From positions 44,778,718 to 44,842,717 of the forward strand of contig CM039133.1 of assembly GCA_022036555.1 (NCBI GenBank): a stretch of DNA of 64,000 bases, written 5' to 3'. The position numbers were made by a program, and so were the translations under genes. Each line of letters opens with the position of its first letter. Position 1 is the stretch's first letter. The DNA comes from Microstegium vimineum (lineage: Eukaryota > Streptophyta > Magnoliopsida > Poales > Poaceae). Below are positions 19,035-31,059 of the stretch, one piece after another. The notes below the pieces were generated by a model, which had not been told where the DNA came from, ran no database searches, and saw only the letters and a program-made list of their open reading frames with translations.

Positions 19035-22000
19035 TATAACACCTCTAGTGTTTAATTATTAAAATATGTCATGTCATCATATGCATTAAGCATCATTCAT
19101 ATGATTTGATAACCTTGTTATGCATTGAACTAAAACAAGTTTATTTGTATGTGCTTAGTCTAGCTTTGGCTTGCTTGTGATGAAATTCAAATATTGGATT
19201 TAAAAATAATTCCAGAAATCCTAATTTAGGAGGGGATAAATAGTGCCCCAAACATGAATTTCAAAAACTATAAGGAATTGGCATATGAGTGTTAAAGCAA
19301 AGTTGTATAACTTAATAAATCTAGCAAAAGTTGTTTTTGGAGATTTTGAAGTTATATTAAAAATAAAGAGTTATGATAAAGGGGGTAATTCAATTTAAAC
19401 TTGAATTCAAATTTAAATCTCTATTTTTGAAAACTAAGCAGAATCCGGAAAGGGGAGTATTGACAAAGTTGTAGATTATTAAATTTGGAGCAACTTTGGT
19501 ATTTGCAACTTTTCCTGAAAACGTTTGGAAGAGGGTCTAATTTGAAAAATTCGACGTATAGCATTTCTGTAATTCATGAACACTGCCCTAGGGCAGCTGT
19601 CGTCCACCGCCATGGCGGCCGGCGCCTAGAAGCCGGTGGATGCCGACCTTCTCAGACCTTCTCGGTGTCAGTAGAGGCGTCCACGACCTTCGCGACATCG
19701 ATTCGGTCCTTATCCATCCATCCATGGACTCCTATAAATACCCCAGAGACCGGCAAAGATCGATCTTTCTTCTCTGCATCCGCCACCACATCCGCCTTCA
19801 TCTCCGGTGAGCTCTGCTGCTCAAACCAGCCCGCGCCATGCCTTCCCAGTAACGCAAAAGCTTCGCCTTGGCACCACTCACCTCTAGCATTGCTTGGTTG
19901 AATCTATAATCCTCTGAATCGTCCAACACGTCGTCATCTTTTTCAGCTCCGGCGGAAGCGCCGCCTCTTGGGTTTCATGTAGACCGAGCTATACAGGAGC
20001 TCTCGTATTATTTTGTTGTTTGTTTCTTGATCCTTATCGCGGACGGTTCTAACACACCGCTTGGTTGAACCAATGGTAGTCTGTAGCCACGGGAACGCAT
20101 CGTTGCCGCTGTTCATCTTCTCCGTCGAGCCTGTCTCCGTCGTCCGACCGTTCTGCTCCATCTCCGTCTGTGTTAGCAAGAGCCTCAGAGTCGCGGTGAG
20201 CCTCTGAATCTCTAGGACTAGTTTTTTGTTCATGTAGAGGCTTAGATTTCTCTGTCCACGTGCACCGCCGCGTTCGCCGCCGCCATTGTTGTCGGCATTC
20301 GTCGACTGTGTGTTTCTTTGATGTTTGAACTCGTTTAAGTGATGCCTTAGACTCGTCGTGAGTTGCTGAGAGTGTTCATGTGCTTGTTTTGGCCGATAGT
20401 AAGCCGTAGCGGCCGGCGTAGGTTAGGTCGGATCTCTGTGCCGCCATTGTCGCTGGCGAGGGTGCTCTGGAGCTCGATAGCTTCGTCCAAGTAGTGCAAT
20501 AGGTGCGGGAGGTGTTGGGGGTTGCGTAGGTGTGCTCGGTTGAGCCTGAAAAGTCGCCGGCGGCGAGTTTTGCGCCGTCCGGTGGTCACCGGCGCCGCCA
20601 GCTTCTCTGAATCGCTGGGTTGGGTTCAGTAACGCAATTGTGCTGTTTTCTATTTTCTGAAAGTGAATAGTACCTGTTTTTGTTATTTTAGTTCTAATTT
20701 TTTTGCAGTTCCTAAAATGCTGAAATAAATTCTGTATGCTCTGTGATATGTGTAGTATTTAATAAAAATATAATATGTTACTGTCCAGTACATTTTTAAT
20801 TCTGTAAAAATGTCTAGTTTAATTAGAAAAGTCATTTTCAATAATTTTTCATGCTCTGTTTATAATTCCAAAAATTATGAAACTTATTATACAACATATA
20901 TGTAACTGTACCTTGCTGTAAAAAAAGTTTGAGGTCCATTGGACAAACTTTTAAAACTTGATTATTTAGTAAATTACTAAATAATTAATGAAGTCATTAG
21001 AAACCTTAATCACTATAGGATTTGGGTGACTTTGAATTGTTTGATTGCACATGTGTCATTGTTCAGTGACAAACAAAGATATGAACATGTCATTTGACGT
21101 TATGTTGAGTGTTAGTTCTTTTGGACATAATTATTAAATTAAATAGTTAATTAAATATGATTTGGTTAATTACTTAATGAACTAGTATTACTTTCTTTAG
21201 TGAAGAGAAGTTGTACTCAAGATGATTACTCTTGATTTGTCATCACTTAGCCATGTGCTTTTGTATGTGTTAAGCATCATGTTTACATTTAAGCATCATC
21301 TAAGCATATCATTATCGTGTAGATAATATTGTTGGTAGAGAGGTCCATCACATTATTGGTTTGGATAATCAGCACTACGAGGTTGGGTTTGATATATGTG
21401 GTACTGAACCAGAGATTGTTTATCCTGCAAACCAAGGCAAGCCCCGGTGCATTTAAACCCTACCTTGTATTTCAAAGTTTTCTTTAAATACACTTATGGT
21501 TAATTATTGCATGGTTACTATTCTATCAAATTCCTACTTGATGCATAGCCTGATCCTTGAAGTATTTAATTCCTGTACCTTGATAACTGTTTTTAAATAC
21601 GCAAGTTACTATCGCAGCTTAGTATGCTTAGAATGATAAACTAGTGGGTGATTTCCGGTCATCCACGCATAGCGTATTGCTGCGGCAAATGGCTATGCAT
21701 TACTTTTGAGAAAGGAATGTTTTGATGGAAGTAATAATCGGGACCGGGCGGACACGATGTTTGGGACCGGGCGGACACGGTGAGCGGGTTCTCTCTGCCT
21801 GTGTCATTAGGAACCATCCGTTGTAAAAAGTAGAAGGGTTGTGACTTTGGAGTACTGATCACATACTTTTGGAAGCTGGACTCTGGCTATTCCAGTCTTA
21901 AGAACGGTTAATCCGCACTAGGAGTGGAGAGATGGTGAGAGTAGTGTGTACCCTCCAAGTTCGAGGAACTGGATGGAGGTGTATTGTGCTCTCGGGTAGC

Positions 22001-22857
22001 AGAACCCCGGTCTTGGCTGGAGGATCTAGGGAAAGGTAGTTATATGTGTGCTTTAGTGCTGCATATAACGTGTGGTTGGGAAGCCCCAACTGGGTTTAAC
22101 CGGTTTGAATCGTCGTGTTCCTCGGATATGGAAACATAACCCTACCTTTTACATCGTAGTTAATAAAACTTAAACTGGATACATGATAATTCCTTTTGAG
22201 GATGGTTTGTTGCCTCGTTATCGATCATAAATTCAGATCGGTACTTGAGTAACTTTTATGAGAACTAAAATCAATTTCAATTTTTTTATAAATGCTCATT
22301 TATGCAAAATACTTTATTCTTGAGAAACCCCACCTTGAATCCCATGACTTGCATACTGTTATACATCCACCACAATTTATTTGTCGGATAAGTCTTGTTG
22401 AGTACCCCGGTACTCAGGGTTTGTTAACCCTTGTTGCAGATGATGTTGGATCCTCAGTTTGTGTAGCCCCGTGCTGCATGACTGTGGTTAGTGTTGAGGA
22501 TGATGAGGATTAAAACTTAGTTGTTTGACTCTTGGGCAGAGTACTTTGTTTGTTGTGAGATAAACTCTTTATAACTAGCTTGATGTAATATATTCATATG
22601 ACACTTAAGTTATGTTTTCAAAACTTATGGTTTGTAATATGACTTATATCTTTTCCACTGCTTTAATGTAAATTAAATTATTGTATTACTTCTGCCATGT
22701 CTGTAATGAGACGATCCTGCTCGAAAAGGGGTGAATGACTCAGTTTAATCTGAGGACACCCGACGAATCTTTTAAGACTTGGATCATTTGTTAGGATTAA
22801 AATCGGATGGACAATAATCCTGGCAAGTGGGCCATGTTCTTAGGAGGTTCTGTCACA
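19035..22857 (+). mobile_element. Solo LTR (3823 bp) with target duplication ATAAT
   Basis: Starts TATAACACC (a mutated TGTAACACC) and ends TTCTGTCACA. The five bases ATAAT flank it on both sides (19030-19034 and 22858-22862). A TATA box, CCTATAAATACCCC, is near 19732, followed by a CT-rich leader. Inverted partial copies exist at 9051-9536 and 15525-16185. Reading frames at 19485-19901 (+) and 19943-20589 (-) are inside this LTR and do not look like genes. Confidence 0.85.
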
Positions 22858-22862
22858 ATAAT

Positions 22863-23514
22863 ATTGAAGAAAAATGATGAACAATGAAGAACTAGAGAGA
22901 GAATTACCAAGAATCCTCTTGACAGACCCAGAAACCAATCGAAGATTGACTCCTTCTAGTTCTAATCCTACATAGCTATGCTAAACTAGAGATCTAGTTG
23001 ATGTGGTGGCTCTAGGGCTTGATCAGGGGATTCTCCTCTTGATATGAATAATGAATTGTTCCCCTCCTCCTCAGGGTTAGGGCCTTGCTTATATAGCCTT
23101 CTCAAATGAACGTCGGTCGTTGGATCAAACCGACCTTAGGCGAAGGGTTTAGATTGATCCTCAAAGGCGGTGGGCATGATCCGCGAGGGGGAACCTCATT
23201 GGTCCCTAGGCCAGGGTGGCCACCCAAGGGGGTAGGGCGGGCGCCCTGCCCTTGGGCCCGCTGGCCCTTCGTTTCTTCCCGCGTATTCTTGACCCTTCTA
23301 GAGTGTTCTTTTTCATACGAATGATAATTATCTCTATGTAAGCCTTACATGTGGGCCTTTCCTCCGTATTTCCTGATAACCCCTGCAGAAAAATTCATTC
23401 ACCAAAACTCATGGAATTCTGTCAGTATAAACCCTAATTCTAGTTATTGGTTTCATAAAGATCATTTTCCTTATTTAGTTGACGGTTGAATTTGGTATTT
23501 AAGGACCGTCAACA
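22863..23514 (-). repeat. Probable inverted LTR
   Basis: On the minus strand it starts TGTTGACGGTCCTTAAATAC at 23514, a typical LTR start, and has a TATA-like ATATAAG near 23090 followed by transcribed-looking DNA. The left end is not clear and I found no matching duplication beside CTATG (23515-23519). Confidence 0.45.
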
Positions 23515-24686
23515 CTATGGTTGAGTTGAATGATCTTTGGAGTTAACTTCTGAGTAGTAGTCCTGATTAGACTCACTCCTCCTTGGTGCCTTCAATCCTC
23601 AATGGTTATACTCCAACAAGAACAAAAAAAACTCAAGGCTCCATTATGATATGGGTTAGCGGTCAGCCAAAAGAGTAATTGAATATTCGCATGAGCTAAT
23701 TTAAACCTTAGTAGATTCTAGCAGGAATTGAATATCTCATCTCTTTTTTTAAGGATTTTCTATTTTATAAAGCAAGAGAAATAAAAATTATTTTTATGCC
23801 ACCACAACAAATTCCCTTCAGCTCAGTTTCAGTCTCCAGTCCGTCAAGTCACCCAGTGGTTTGACTCGGTTGGGCAGACGACGCAGTGTACGCCGATCAC
23901 AACGGGGTTTACCCCATACTCAGCATCTACTAGCTTTGGTGCTACAGCTCGGGACCTCTCAGCCAGCTATAGTGACCTCCAGTGGCTTGCACCTCAAGAC
24001 CCTGCTACTACTGTTTCTACTCCTCCAGTGGTCCAGCCAGACGTGACTCCAGTGGCTAGTGAGCTCCAGGGACAGACTGCATAGGTTTCAGTGTCAGAGA
24101 CACCACTTCCAGTCCGTGCTACAGAGTCCGAGGTTGCCCCTTTAGTGTATGCTCCAGCTCTAGACTTGCCTTGTTCAGAGGCACCTCCTGAGGCACAGAC
24201 TAAGTCAGTGGCACCTCTTGAGGCACAGACTAAGTCAGTGGCACCTGAGACAACTGTTAGTTGCTCCAGCAGAGTCAGTGGTCGATGCTTCAGCGTCTAC
24301 TTCCGTGGCTACTGCTCATGTGACCGCTTCTTCTCCTACAACAGCTCCAGACACAGCGAGTCAGAGTGTCGACAGTGGCTCCAGTCTAGACTACGAGCAG
24401 TTCAACCTCCTTGCTCGTGACCGGTTGCTCCTCCGGCGCCCGATGCTTAGTTTTTGGTGTCGCCAAAGGGGGAGAGTGAGAGTATGCTAGAGTTAGGGGA
24501 GATGAGAGAGAGATTTGGATCTTTTGATGTGTTATCCTTCTCGTACTCATGCATCATGTTTACCGTTTTCCATGCATTTGGTTATATGTGTGATGATACT
24601 CTTGCTTGTGACACTTGTGCTTTCACTCCCTATATGATGATATGTCACTTGTTTATGCTCATGATATGCTTTCGTGCTTTACTTTG

Positions 24687-24718
<32 letters not shown>

Positions 24719-24894
24719 AGAATATCATCATGTACTCGTTCTTGATTCATATCCTTAGTACATGTCGTGGATTGGATTATTTAAGCATGCATTATTCATT
24801 CATATTCACTAACCCATGCTTAGATAAGCCAAGTTATTTGAAAACCGAAAACAAACTCTCCTATCATACTCTATGGCGTATTGTCATCAATCAC
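23515..24894 (+). pseudogene. 3' internal remnant of a Sirevirus-type copia element
   Basis: Positions 23820-24430 encode a P/S/T/A/Q-rich protein tail with a tandem EAQTKSVAP repeat (24190-24245). Stops and frame changes break it at 24081 and 24445. Downstream lies VSPKGESE, then about 400 AT-rich bases ending in the polypurine tract. Position and composition fit the region after pol in Sireviruses, where some carry an envelope-like frame (family knowledge). Reverse transcriptase and integrase are absent. Confidence 0.5.
24688..24714. repeat. AT dinucleotide repeat
   Basis: About 13 AT units in the internal region of the copia remnant. Confidence 0.9.
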
Positions 24895-24909
24895 CAAAAA
24901 GGGGGAGAT
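24895..24909 (+). promoter_or_regulatory. Polypurine tract of the copia remnant
   Basis: AAAAAGGGGGAGAT directly precedes the TGAAAG start of the LTR, the standard plus-strand priming site. Confidence 0.78.
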
Positions 24910-26508
24910 TGAAAGCATCTAGGCCCCTAGTGTTTTGGTAATTAACGACAATACAAGATTATTATGACTAACGTGTGTTTTGTAGAGGCAATAAAAAAGT
25001 TAGGTCATGGTAATGCAGAATTGATTGGGCTATCAATGGTATTCGTACCCTTAATGGAATCGTTTTGGTTTTTCAAAGGATTGGCGACAAGGTTAAAACA
25101 TAGACTAGGTCTAAGTGTCAATTGGAGTTGAGAGACACTTATAGTAGTTTAGCACCTTTATTTTACCTTTGGCCGTACTATTAAGGGGGTATTATCTAGT
25201 AGCTTGACCTAGGAGAGGCTATGTGATTAGGTGTGGTGCACATTTGTTAAAACTAGCACTAGGAAGCTTTAGAAAAGCCCTTAGATCATGGTGAGCAACT
25301 TCTATTTTTGAAGTGTGCGAATCCGAGCAAGTTTTGGCTCTCAGAAGAGCTTCGGACGCTGGTGTTTCCCTGGGTCCGAACCATTGGCTATGCGTGCGGA
25401 CCCCTAGGGTTTGCTCAGGATATGTTAAGTATTCCAGATGCTGTGAACAGGATGGATCCGGACCATTGGTGGTGTCTGGACCCTACACAGAGAGTCACCC
25501 GAGAGCTCAGTTGGCTCCGGACGTAGAGTCCGGACATCAGGCAGCGTCCGGACTCTATGCAGAGAGTTCCAGAGAGCAGTTTTCAATCCGGACGGTGTCC
25601 GGAGTCTTGTGTCCGGACTACGCTTAGCGTCCGAACACCCTGCTGATGTGAGTTGAGCACAGTACAAATGAGGGGGTCCGGACGCATGTGTAATGGTCTG
25701 GACCCTACCCTCAGTAGTGTTCGGAGTGACGCAGAAAAGTGAGTTTTGCTTGTAAACGGCTAGGTATTGGCTTGGGTGGTATTTATACTCCTCCACCAGC
25801 CCCTTGGCCACACTCTTGCCCATTGGGATAGCTGAAGAAACCTTGTGAGAGTGCTAGGAAGTGCAAGAGCCCTAGTGAGAGAATGATTTGATAATCCAAG
25901 TGTTCATCCTCACTAGTTGCTTAGAGATAGCAAGTGTGCATTCATTCAATCACTAGACTAGCCTTGGTCAAGTGAGAGTTACTACTTGTTACTCTTGGTG
26001 ATCGACATCACCTAGACGGCTTCGCGGAGGAAAGCTTGGTGATCATCTGGTGGAGTTCATTGTGGATGACCCAAGTTCGATTGTGATCGGTTCTGGGCGA
26101 ATCACTAAGCCGGAGTGGCGAAGAATCAGCCCGTAGAGAGCACTTAGTCCCTTGCACGGACTAAGGGGAAGCGATACCGTGTGCGGTGCTCCAACGAGGA
26201 CTAGGGGGAGTGTCGACTCCTCGATACCTCGGCAAAACTTCATCGTGTCAACTTCTCTACACCCTTCTCCTTCTCTCTACTTGCAATTACTTTCAAGCAT
26301 TACTTTCATTGTCATTTACTTGGTTTACTTCATGCTTGACTAGAATTGCAGAGGGTGTCTTGTTTTACTTTGATCATCTAGTTACTTGCTTAGCTAGAAT
26401 ATCACTCACATGGCACTAGGGGGTTAGTTCGCTTTGTTAGCTTTTAATTATTGCTTAGAAAATTAAAAGACCTCAATTCACCCCAATCTTGGGATCTTGA
26501 TCCTTTCA
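24910..26508 (+). repeat. 3' LTR of a Sirevirus-type copia element (1599 bp)
   Basis: Starts TGAAAGCATCTAGGCCCCTA and ends GATCCTTTCA, with inverted termini TGAAAG/CTTTCA. Between 25370 and 25690 there are at least nine copies of a word like GTCCGGAC, itself a palindrome. Clusters of such palindromes near the promoter are a known mark of Sirevirus LTRs (family knowledge). The 5' LTR is not in the window. Confidence 0.82.
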
Positions 26509-27009
26509 ATTGGTTTACTCAGTTTTGTTTTCACTCAGTTTTGATTTCATTGGCTTATCGTCTTCACATGATTCGTCTTCATGTGATTCACCCATCACGT
26601 GTTTCATAACAATTAGTATCATTAGATAGATTATTGAATATATTTTTATAATAAACTTATTTGAAGATATAAATGTTGTATGTTTTTTTTAGAAATCTAG
26701 TCAAAGTTGAGAAATTTTGACTTGCATGTATCCTATAGCAACTTTCTTTCTAGGACTAAGGGAGTATTCGTTACGTGGAGAAGGGAGAAATTATAAAAGT
26801 CACGAAATGGGCTATGATTTGTCACTTCAAGAAAATGTAAGAGCACAGATTTGATGGTGACATTAAACTAAAAGTAATGTACTAATTTATTTATTTTAAT
26901 TTGATTTTTTCATTGGAAAATTGAAATTAATCATGTCATTTGTTTGCTTTTTAGGCCGTCGAATTGTATTGAGAAATCGTGATGTGAAATCAATGGACGT
27001 ATGCTAATA
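26509..27009. other. AT-rich spacer with a Stowaway fragment
   Basis: No gene seen. About 26687-26768 looks like one end of a Stowaway-like MITE (GTCAAAGTTGAGAAATTTTG ... ACTAAGGGAGTA). Confidence 0.5.
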
Positions 27010-27269
27010 CTCCCTCCGTCCCAAATTATAAGACGTTCCAAGAATCTTGGAGAGTCAAAGCATCTTAAGTTTGACCAATAATTATAGAAAAAACTATAAT
27101 GATTTATGATATTAAATAGACATGTTATGAAAATATAATTGATAACGAATCTAATAATACTTGGTTGACATCATAAATGTTATTATATTAACATATAACT
27201 TTGGTCAAAGTTGAGATAGTTTGACTCTCTAAGATTCTTAGAACGTCTTATAATTTCGGACAGAGGGAG
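27010..27269. mobile_element. Stowaway MITE (260 bp)
   Basis: Termini CTCCCTCCGTCC and GGACAGAGGGAG are inverted and flanked by the TA duplication at 27008-27009 and 27270-27271. The inner arms (AATTATAAGACGTTC and GAACGTCTTATAATT) continue the inverted repeat. This is the classic Tc1/mariner-derived Stowaway structure in grasses. Confidence 0.95.
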
Positions 27270-27271
27270 TA

Positions 27272-28435
27272 CTATTTATTTTGTAGTTTTTTGTCACTTC
27301 TTTGTAGTCGCGCTCTCCTCTATTACGATCTAGCTTCACCACTGAACATGAGTGGTGCAATGCTAATAAAATTTACAATTGCAAACTAAGTGAGAGATGA
27401 CGAGAATGGCCAGAATAAGAGTGATGTCGCACGAGTAGTTAGGGCAGGGTGGACAAAAAAAAGGATGGAAAATTTAGGTCTTCAACATATATTAGATATA
27501 GGTATATATACTAGATACATGTTGTAATGTTACCAAAAAAAATTTCGAGCGTGATGTTCAAATCATCACTATTTCTGTAGATCTAAAACAAGAGTTAACG
27601 GCTCAGTCCTCAGCAAATACAGGAGTAACCTTAAATTGTAAATGAGTAGATGGCCATGAGATAAGTTTGTAAAAGAAAAGGCACCGATGAATTATGATCG
27701 TACAAAGGCATGGACACAAATGGACACTGTTTATCCTGTGCATGTCCATTAAGCAGAAGCAACTCATACTGCAGGATTGACAACAACGCCTCCCAGACGG
27801 TGATCACTTTAGGAATACCTGCAAAGTCAAGACAACTCATTGAACTTCAGCTAACGATAACTCATATCTCTAAATACTTACTTAATCAAACCAACAAAAA
27901 TGATATCTATTTCGTCAAAACTACTTTTGTATACAGGCCAATACCTATAAGAAGTCCTTTTATACATGGGGAGCTTGCTGTTTTGTTTCCACGCTAACTC
28001 AAAGCCTTCTGAAACACAGACCATGCATAGGGAAAGTCAGAGATTTCTGAAAATAGCCAAGACAATTCTGGAAAAAGGCGTATCTGATCAAATTCCTGGA
28101 TACAGAACTGTAATAGTAGCAAATTAATTGAAGGGTTACGGAGGTTCCCATCAAACAGTTTTTTTTTCCGAACAAAACAGTTTATTTTTCAATAGTGTTA
28201 CTTCTCAAGAGTTCCCTAATCAATAGTGTTGCTTTTTACAGTATACAGCAAACAGTATCAACATCAACAATAGGGAATTGTAACAGAAAGTTAACAGTAT
28301 ATTTTTACAAAAAAAATGCACAGCAATAAATGGCAACACCATAGCCATAATAAACTATGGCATGTGAATCTTGGCTCTTTTCTGATCTATATAGAAACAC
28401 TTAAGGATTACATGTATAAGTTAGGAAATACTTAC
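27272..28435. other. Spacer between the MITE and the SDS22 pseudogene
   Basis: No gene that I can identify. The minus strand of 27640-27840 and of 28010-28090 has short open stretches bordered by AG, which could be decayed 3' exons of the neighbouring pseudogene or of another gene; neither matches a family I know. Confidence 0.4.
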
Positions 28436-29481
28436 ACAGGGATCTCGCTCAAGGTCTATTGTCATCAACTTCTGACACGAACCAGCCAAAACAGCATTTA
28501 TCCCAGCTTGAGATGGTATTTGGTTGTCATTCAACTACAGGTCCTCCAACCTATATATAGCAAGTTCAGATGAGAAAGAAGAGCCAGAAATAACCATTTT
28601 GTCTAGCTTCTTATATTCTTACAATAGCTGTTTTATTTATTTGGTTACTATGAGAAAAAAGAAGCTATCAGTAGCATTTACCTAGTTAAGGTTTCGACAT
28701 TTTCGATAGTGGTTAGCTTGATAGATGAAACATCCAAAACGCGGGAGGTTCTGCAATGTAGAAAGGCCTTCCATATTTTCAATTCCATTATGGCTAAAGG
28801 TACAGCTCTTCTAACATAGTTCATTCCTGATGGCAAAGCAGATGTATTGCCATGCAGCAATTACAGACAGGTGAACAGCGAAGTTATAAAGTTGAGAGAG
28901 TACCTGAACCCATGCACTGAAGTTAGTCTGTTGCTTTGCCAACCTTATTTTTGTTAATAATCTTCAAACTGCACAAGTTGATTAGTCGAATTCAATTTGT
29001 ACCCAGTCACGGCTCTTGTAGGTTTATCAAGATTTTCCATCACCTGCAACAAGATAAAACATGTAAGGCTGCAGGAAATAGCAGGATCTAGATGTAAACA
29101 AATTCCATACAGCATGAAGCATTACATATTCAATTTGTACCCAGTCACGGCTCTTGTAGGTGTATCAAGATTTTCCATCACCTGCAACAAGATAAAACAT
29201 GTAAGGCTGCAGGAAATAGCAGGATCTAGATGTAAACAAATTCCATACAGCATGAAGCATTACATATAAACTCAAGTTCAATTCCCTGACAAGAGAAACT
29301 AACTTTCCAGACAACATGCAGTCACTCAGGTATGAACTCCAGGAATCATGTGCAGTTTTTTACAGAAAATGCTAACCCATAATATGTTTCTACCAGGTTG
29401 AAGAATTTCAAATGCATGGAAATGCTCAAGCTATTCAATCTTTGCAACTTCATTTTTGAAACATAAAGTTCCTTCAATGTA
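28436..29481 (-). pseudogene. SDS22-type PP1 regulatory subunit pseudogene
   Basis: SDS22 is a leucine-rich-repeat regulator of protein phosphatase 1. Four decayed exons with splice borders are visible on the minus strand. 29481-29394 reads LKELYVSK then NEVAKIE after a one-base loss, then a stop. 29043-28904 has NLCSLKII and, one frame on, SNRLTSVHGF. 28826-28682 has ELYLSHNGIENMEGLSTLQN and, after another frame change, RVLDVSSIKLTTIENVETLT. 28550-28436 reads LEDL-stop-LNDNQIP, with TAG where the family has Trp, then LMTIDLERDPC. Introns are kept, so it arose by DNA duplication, not by retroposition. N-terminal exons and the last exon were not found. Confidence 0.82.
28991..29266. repeat. 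138-bp tandem duplication in the SDS22 pseudogene
   Basis: 28991-29128 and 29129-29266 are the same but for one base (GGTTTATC versus GGTGTATC). The unit covers a 3' splice site and the start of one exon plus intron DNA. Such near identity means a recent event. The 138-base length keeps a chance reading frame open across both copies. Confidence 0.92.
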
Positions 29482-29933
29482 CTGAAAGATAGATAATACT
29501 ACATTTTATTTCTTCCTGATATCAATGCAAACAGAATCAAACAAACTGTGGTGCATATTTCTTTACAGCGATAGGTAATTGTCTTTCCTCGGATGGTACC
29601 AGGTACATATATCTTCGATGAAACTAAGCTCAATCAACGAACAAAAAATGACATGGATGAGGTGGTGATCCAAGAGGATTTGGAACACTCTATGCACGGT
29701 GCCACTAATCTACTAAGCTAGATGTAGAAAAAAATGTTATGTATTATGTTAGTTTTTGGCTTTTCAAAACAGTGAAGTACTAACCAGGAGATCAAACCAT
29801 TTTACTCTTGCATCCAAACTTTGTGGATAATTTCACAAATACTCTATATAAGTCTATATGTAAAAAGTAATTGTAAGTCAACTAAAAGTAAATAAATTCG
29901 TACGATCATCGACTGCAAGCACATATCAGAAGC
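29482..29933. other. AT-rich spacer
   Basis: Between the pseudogene and the C1A-like gene. No coding or repeat structure recognised; it may hold the 3' region of the C1A-like gene. Confidence 0.4.
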
Positions 29934-30827
29934 TTACGTACCGCCTCCTGAAGAGTTGGAGCCATCACCACTGAATCGTAAACGCTGCGGTGGACGATCA
30001 TCAGGGTCTTGACTTGCTTCTCTTTTTGGAGCAAAAGAGGCAGAAACATTGGGACTTTGAGTTGGTAGCCTTGGAGAATCCGCAAACAGTACATATAACC
30101 GATCTTTAAATATCTTGTCGAAAAATACACGGCCAAAGCCTCTATCACCAAACTCGACACCATGACTGTTCATAAACACCAGATATGCCCTTCCATTCGG
30201 ACCACCCTCAAAACCGTATCCGACGAACAGAACCATGTGGGAGTACTCTATGATCCTATCTTTCAAAGTTAAATAATCATAAATCTCATCAGATTCTAGT
30301 AATAGAAAATCAACATTAGTTGGAAAACATCCTACGACAGGCTTAGCTTGCCTTATTAATTCAGCTACCCTATCAAACTGTGGGTTCCTTAATGTGAGAA
30401 AGCGTGATAACCTATGTCTTTGTTCGCCTTCCCAATCGGTGGATGTCGCCAAAACACCACTATTTCGAAAGATATTGATAGCGGTGTCTTCACGCGCATT
30501 CAAAGGAAGATTCAGCGAGGACTCATCACCAATTTTGCAATTGATATGAGTCTCATACTCCTCAACTAAAGAATTTGTGTTAAACTCAATATCCGAGTTT
30601 TTTGGAGGATTTTTCAGGGCCGCGTCTCTCTTAATAGCCATTTCGGTTCCAGAACAGATGGCTTGAAACACGCATGTATCGTCAGTCTGGTGGCGTACCT
30701 TTGGGATTATGTTGATTCCATTATACTCTGTGTCGATCCAGGAAAATTCAACGTTACCATTTGGTATTGTTTGACAAACATTCTGCAATTTAGCTGTGAA
30801 TGCCATTTTGCTGCACATATAAATCAT
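29934..30827 (-). CDS. Papain-like (C1A) cysteine protease domain protein, no prodomain
   Basis: The 297-residue frame matches the papain fold from about residue 28 to 245. Q47 (oxyanion hole), C52 in TCVFQ, H197 in SHMVLFVGYG and N220 in MNSHG fit the Gln, Cys, His and Asn of C1A enzymes. It differs in spacing (Q to C is five residues, not six), lacks the usual CGSC cysteine, and has His in place of Trp in NSWG. There is no signal peptide or inhibitory prodomain, so it is not a typical secreted or vacuolar protease. The tail (about 255-297) is polar with a basic patch, PKREASQDPDDRPPQRLR. A splice acceptor (TATGTGCAG) lies just before the M8 start and a donor (GGTACGTAAG) overlaps the stop, so more exons may exist. 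Activity is unproven. Confidence 0.65.
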   Translation of the reverse strand: MIYMCSKMAFTAKLQNVCQTIPNGNVEFSWIDTEYNGINIIPKVRHQTDDTCVFQAICSGTEMAIKRDAALKNPPKNSDIEFNTNSLVEEYETHINCKIGDESSLNLPLNAREDTAINIFRNSGVLATSTDWEGEQRHRLSRFLTLRNPQFDRVAELIRQAKPVVGCFPTNVDFLLLESDEIYDYLTLKDRIIEYSHMVLFVGYGFEGGPNGRAYLVFMNSHGVEFGDRGFGRVFFDKIFKDRLYVLFADSPRLPTQSPNVSASFAPKREASQDPDDRPPQRLRFSGDGSNSSGGGT

Positions 30828-30951
30828 TAGATAGTTATTAGTATTTTTTTGTCTCCAAAAGAAAAAATAGTTGTATATAAAAGTTTAGAAATGAGTAATG
30901 AAAGCAATGCAATTAAATAGTAAACAATATATTGATTATTGAACTACGGAG

Positions 30952-31059
<108 letters not shown>

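Noticed and set aside
28997..29269. 90-residue frame with a perfect internal repeat
   Set aside because: It is the antisense of a 138-bp tandem duplication in a pseudogene; the repeat length happens to be a multiple of three.
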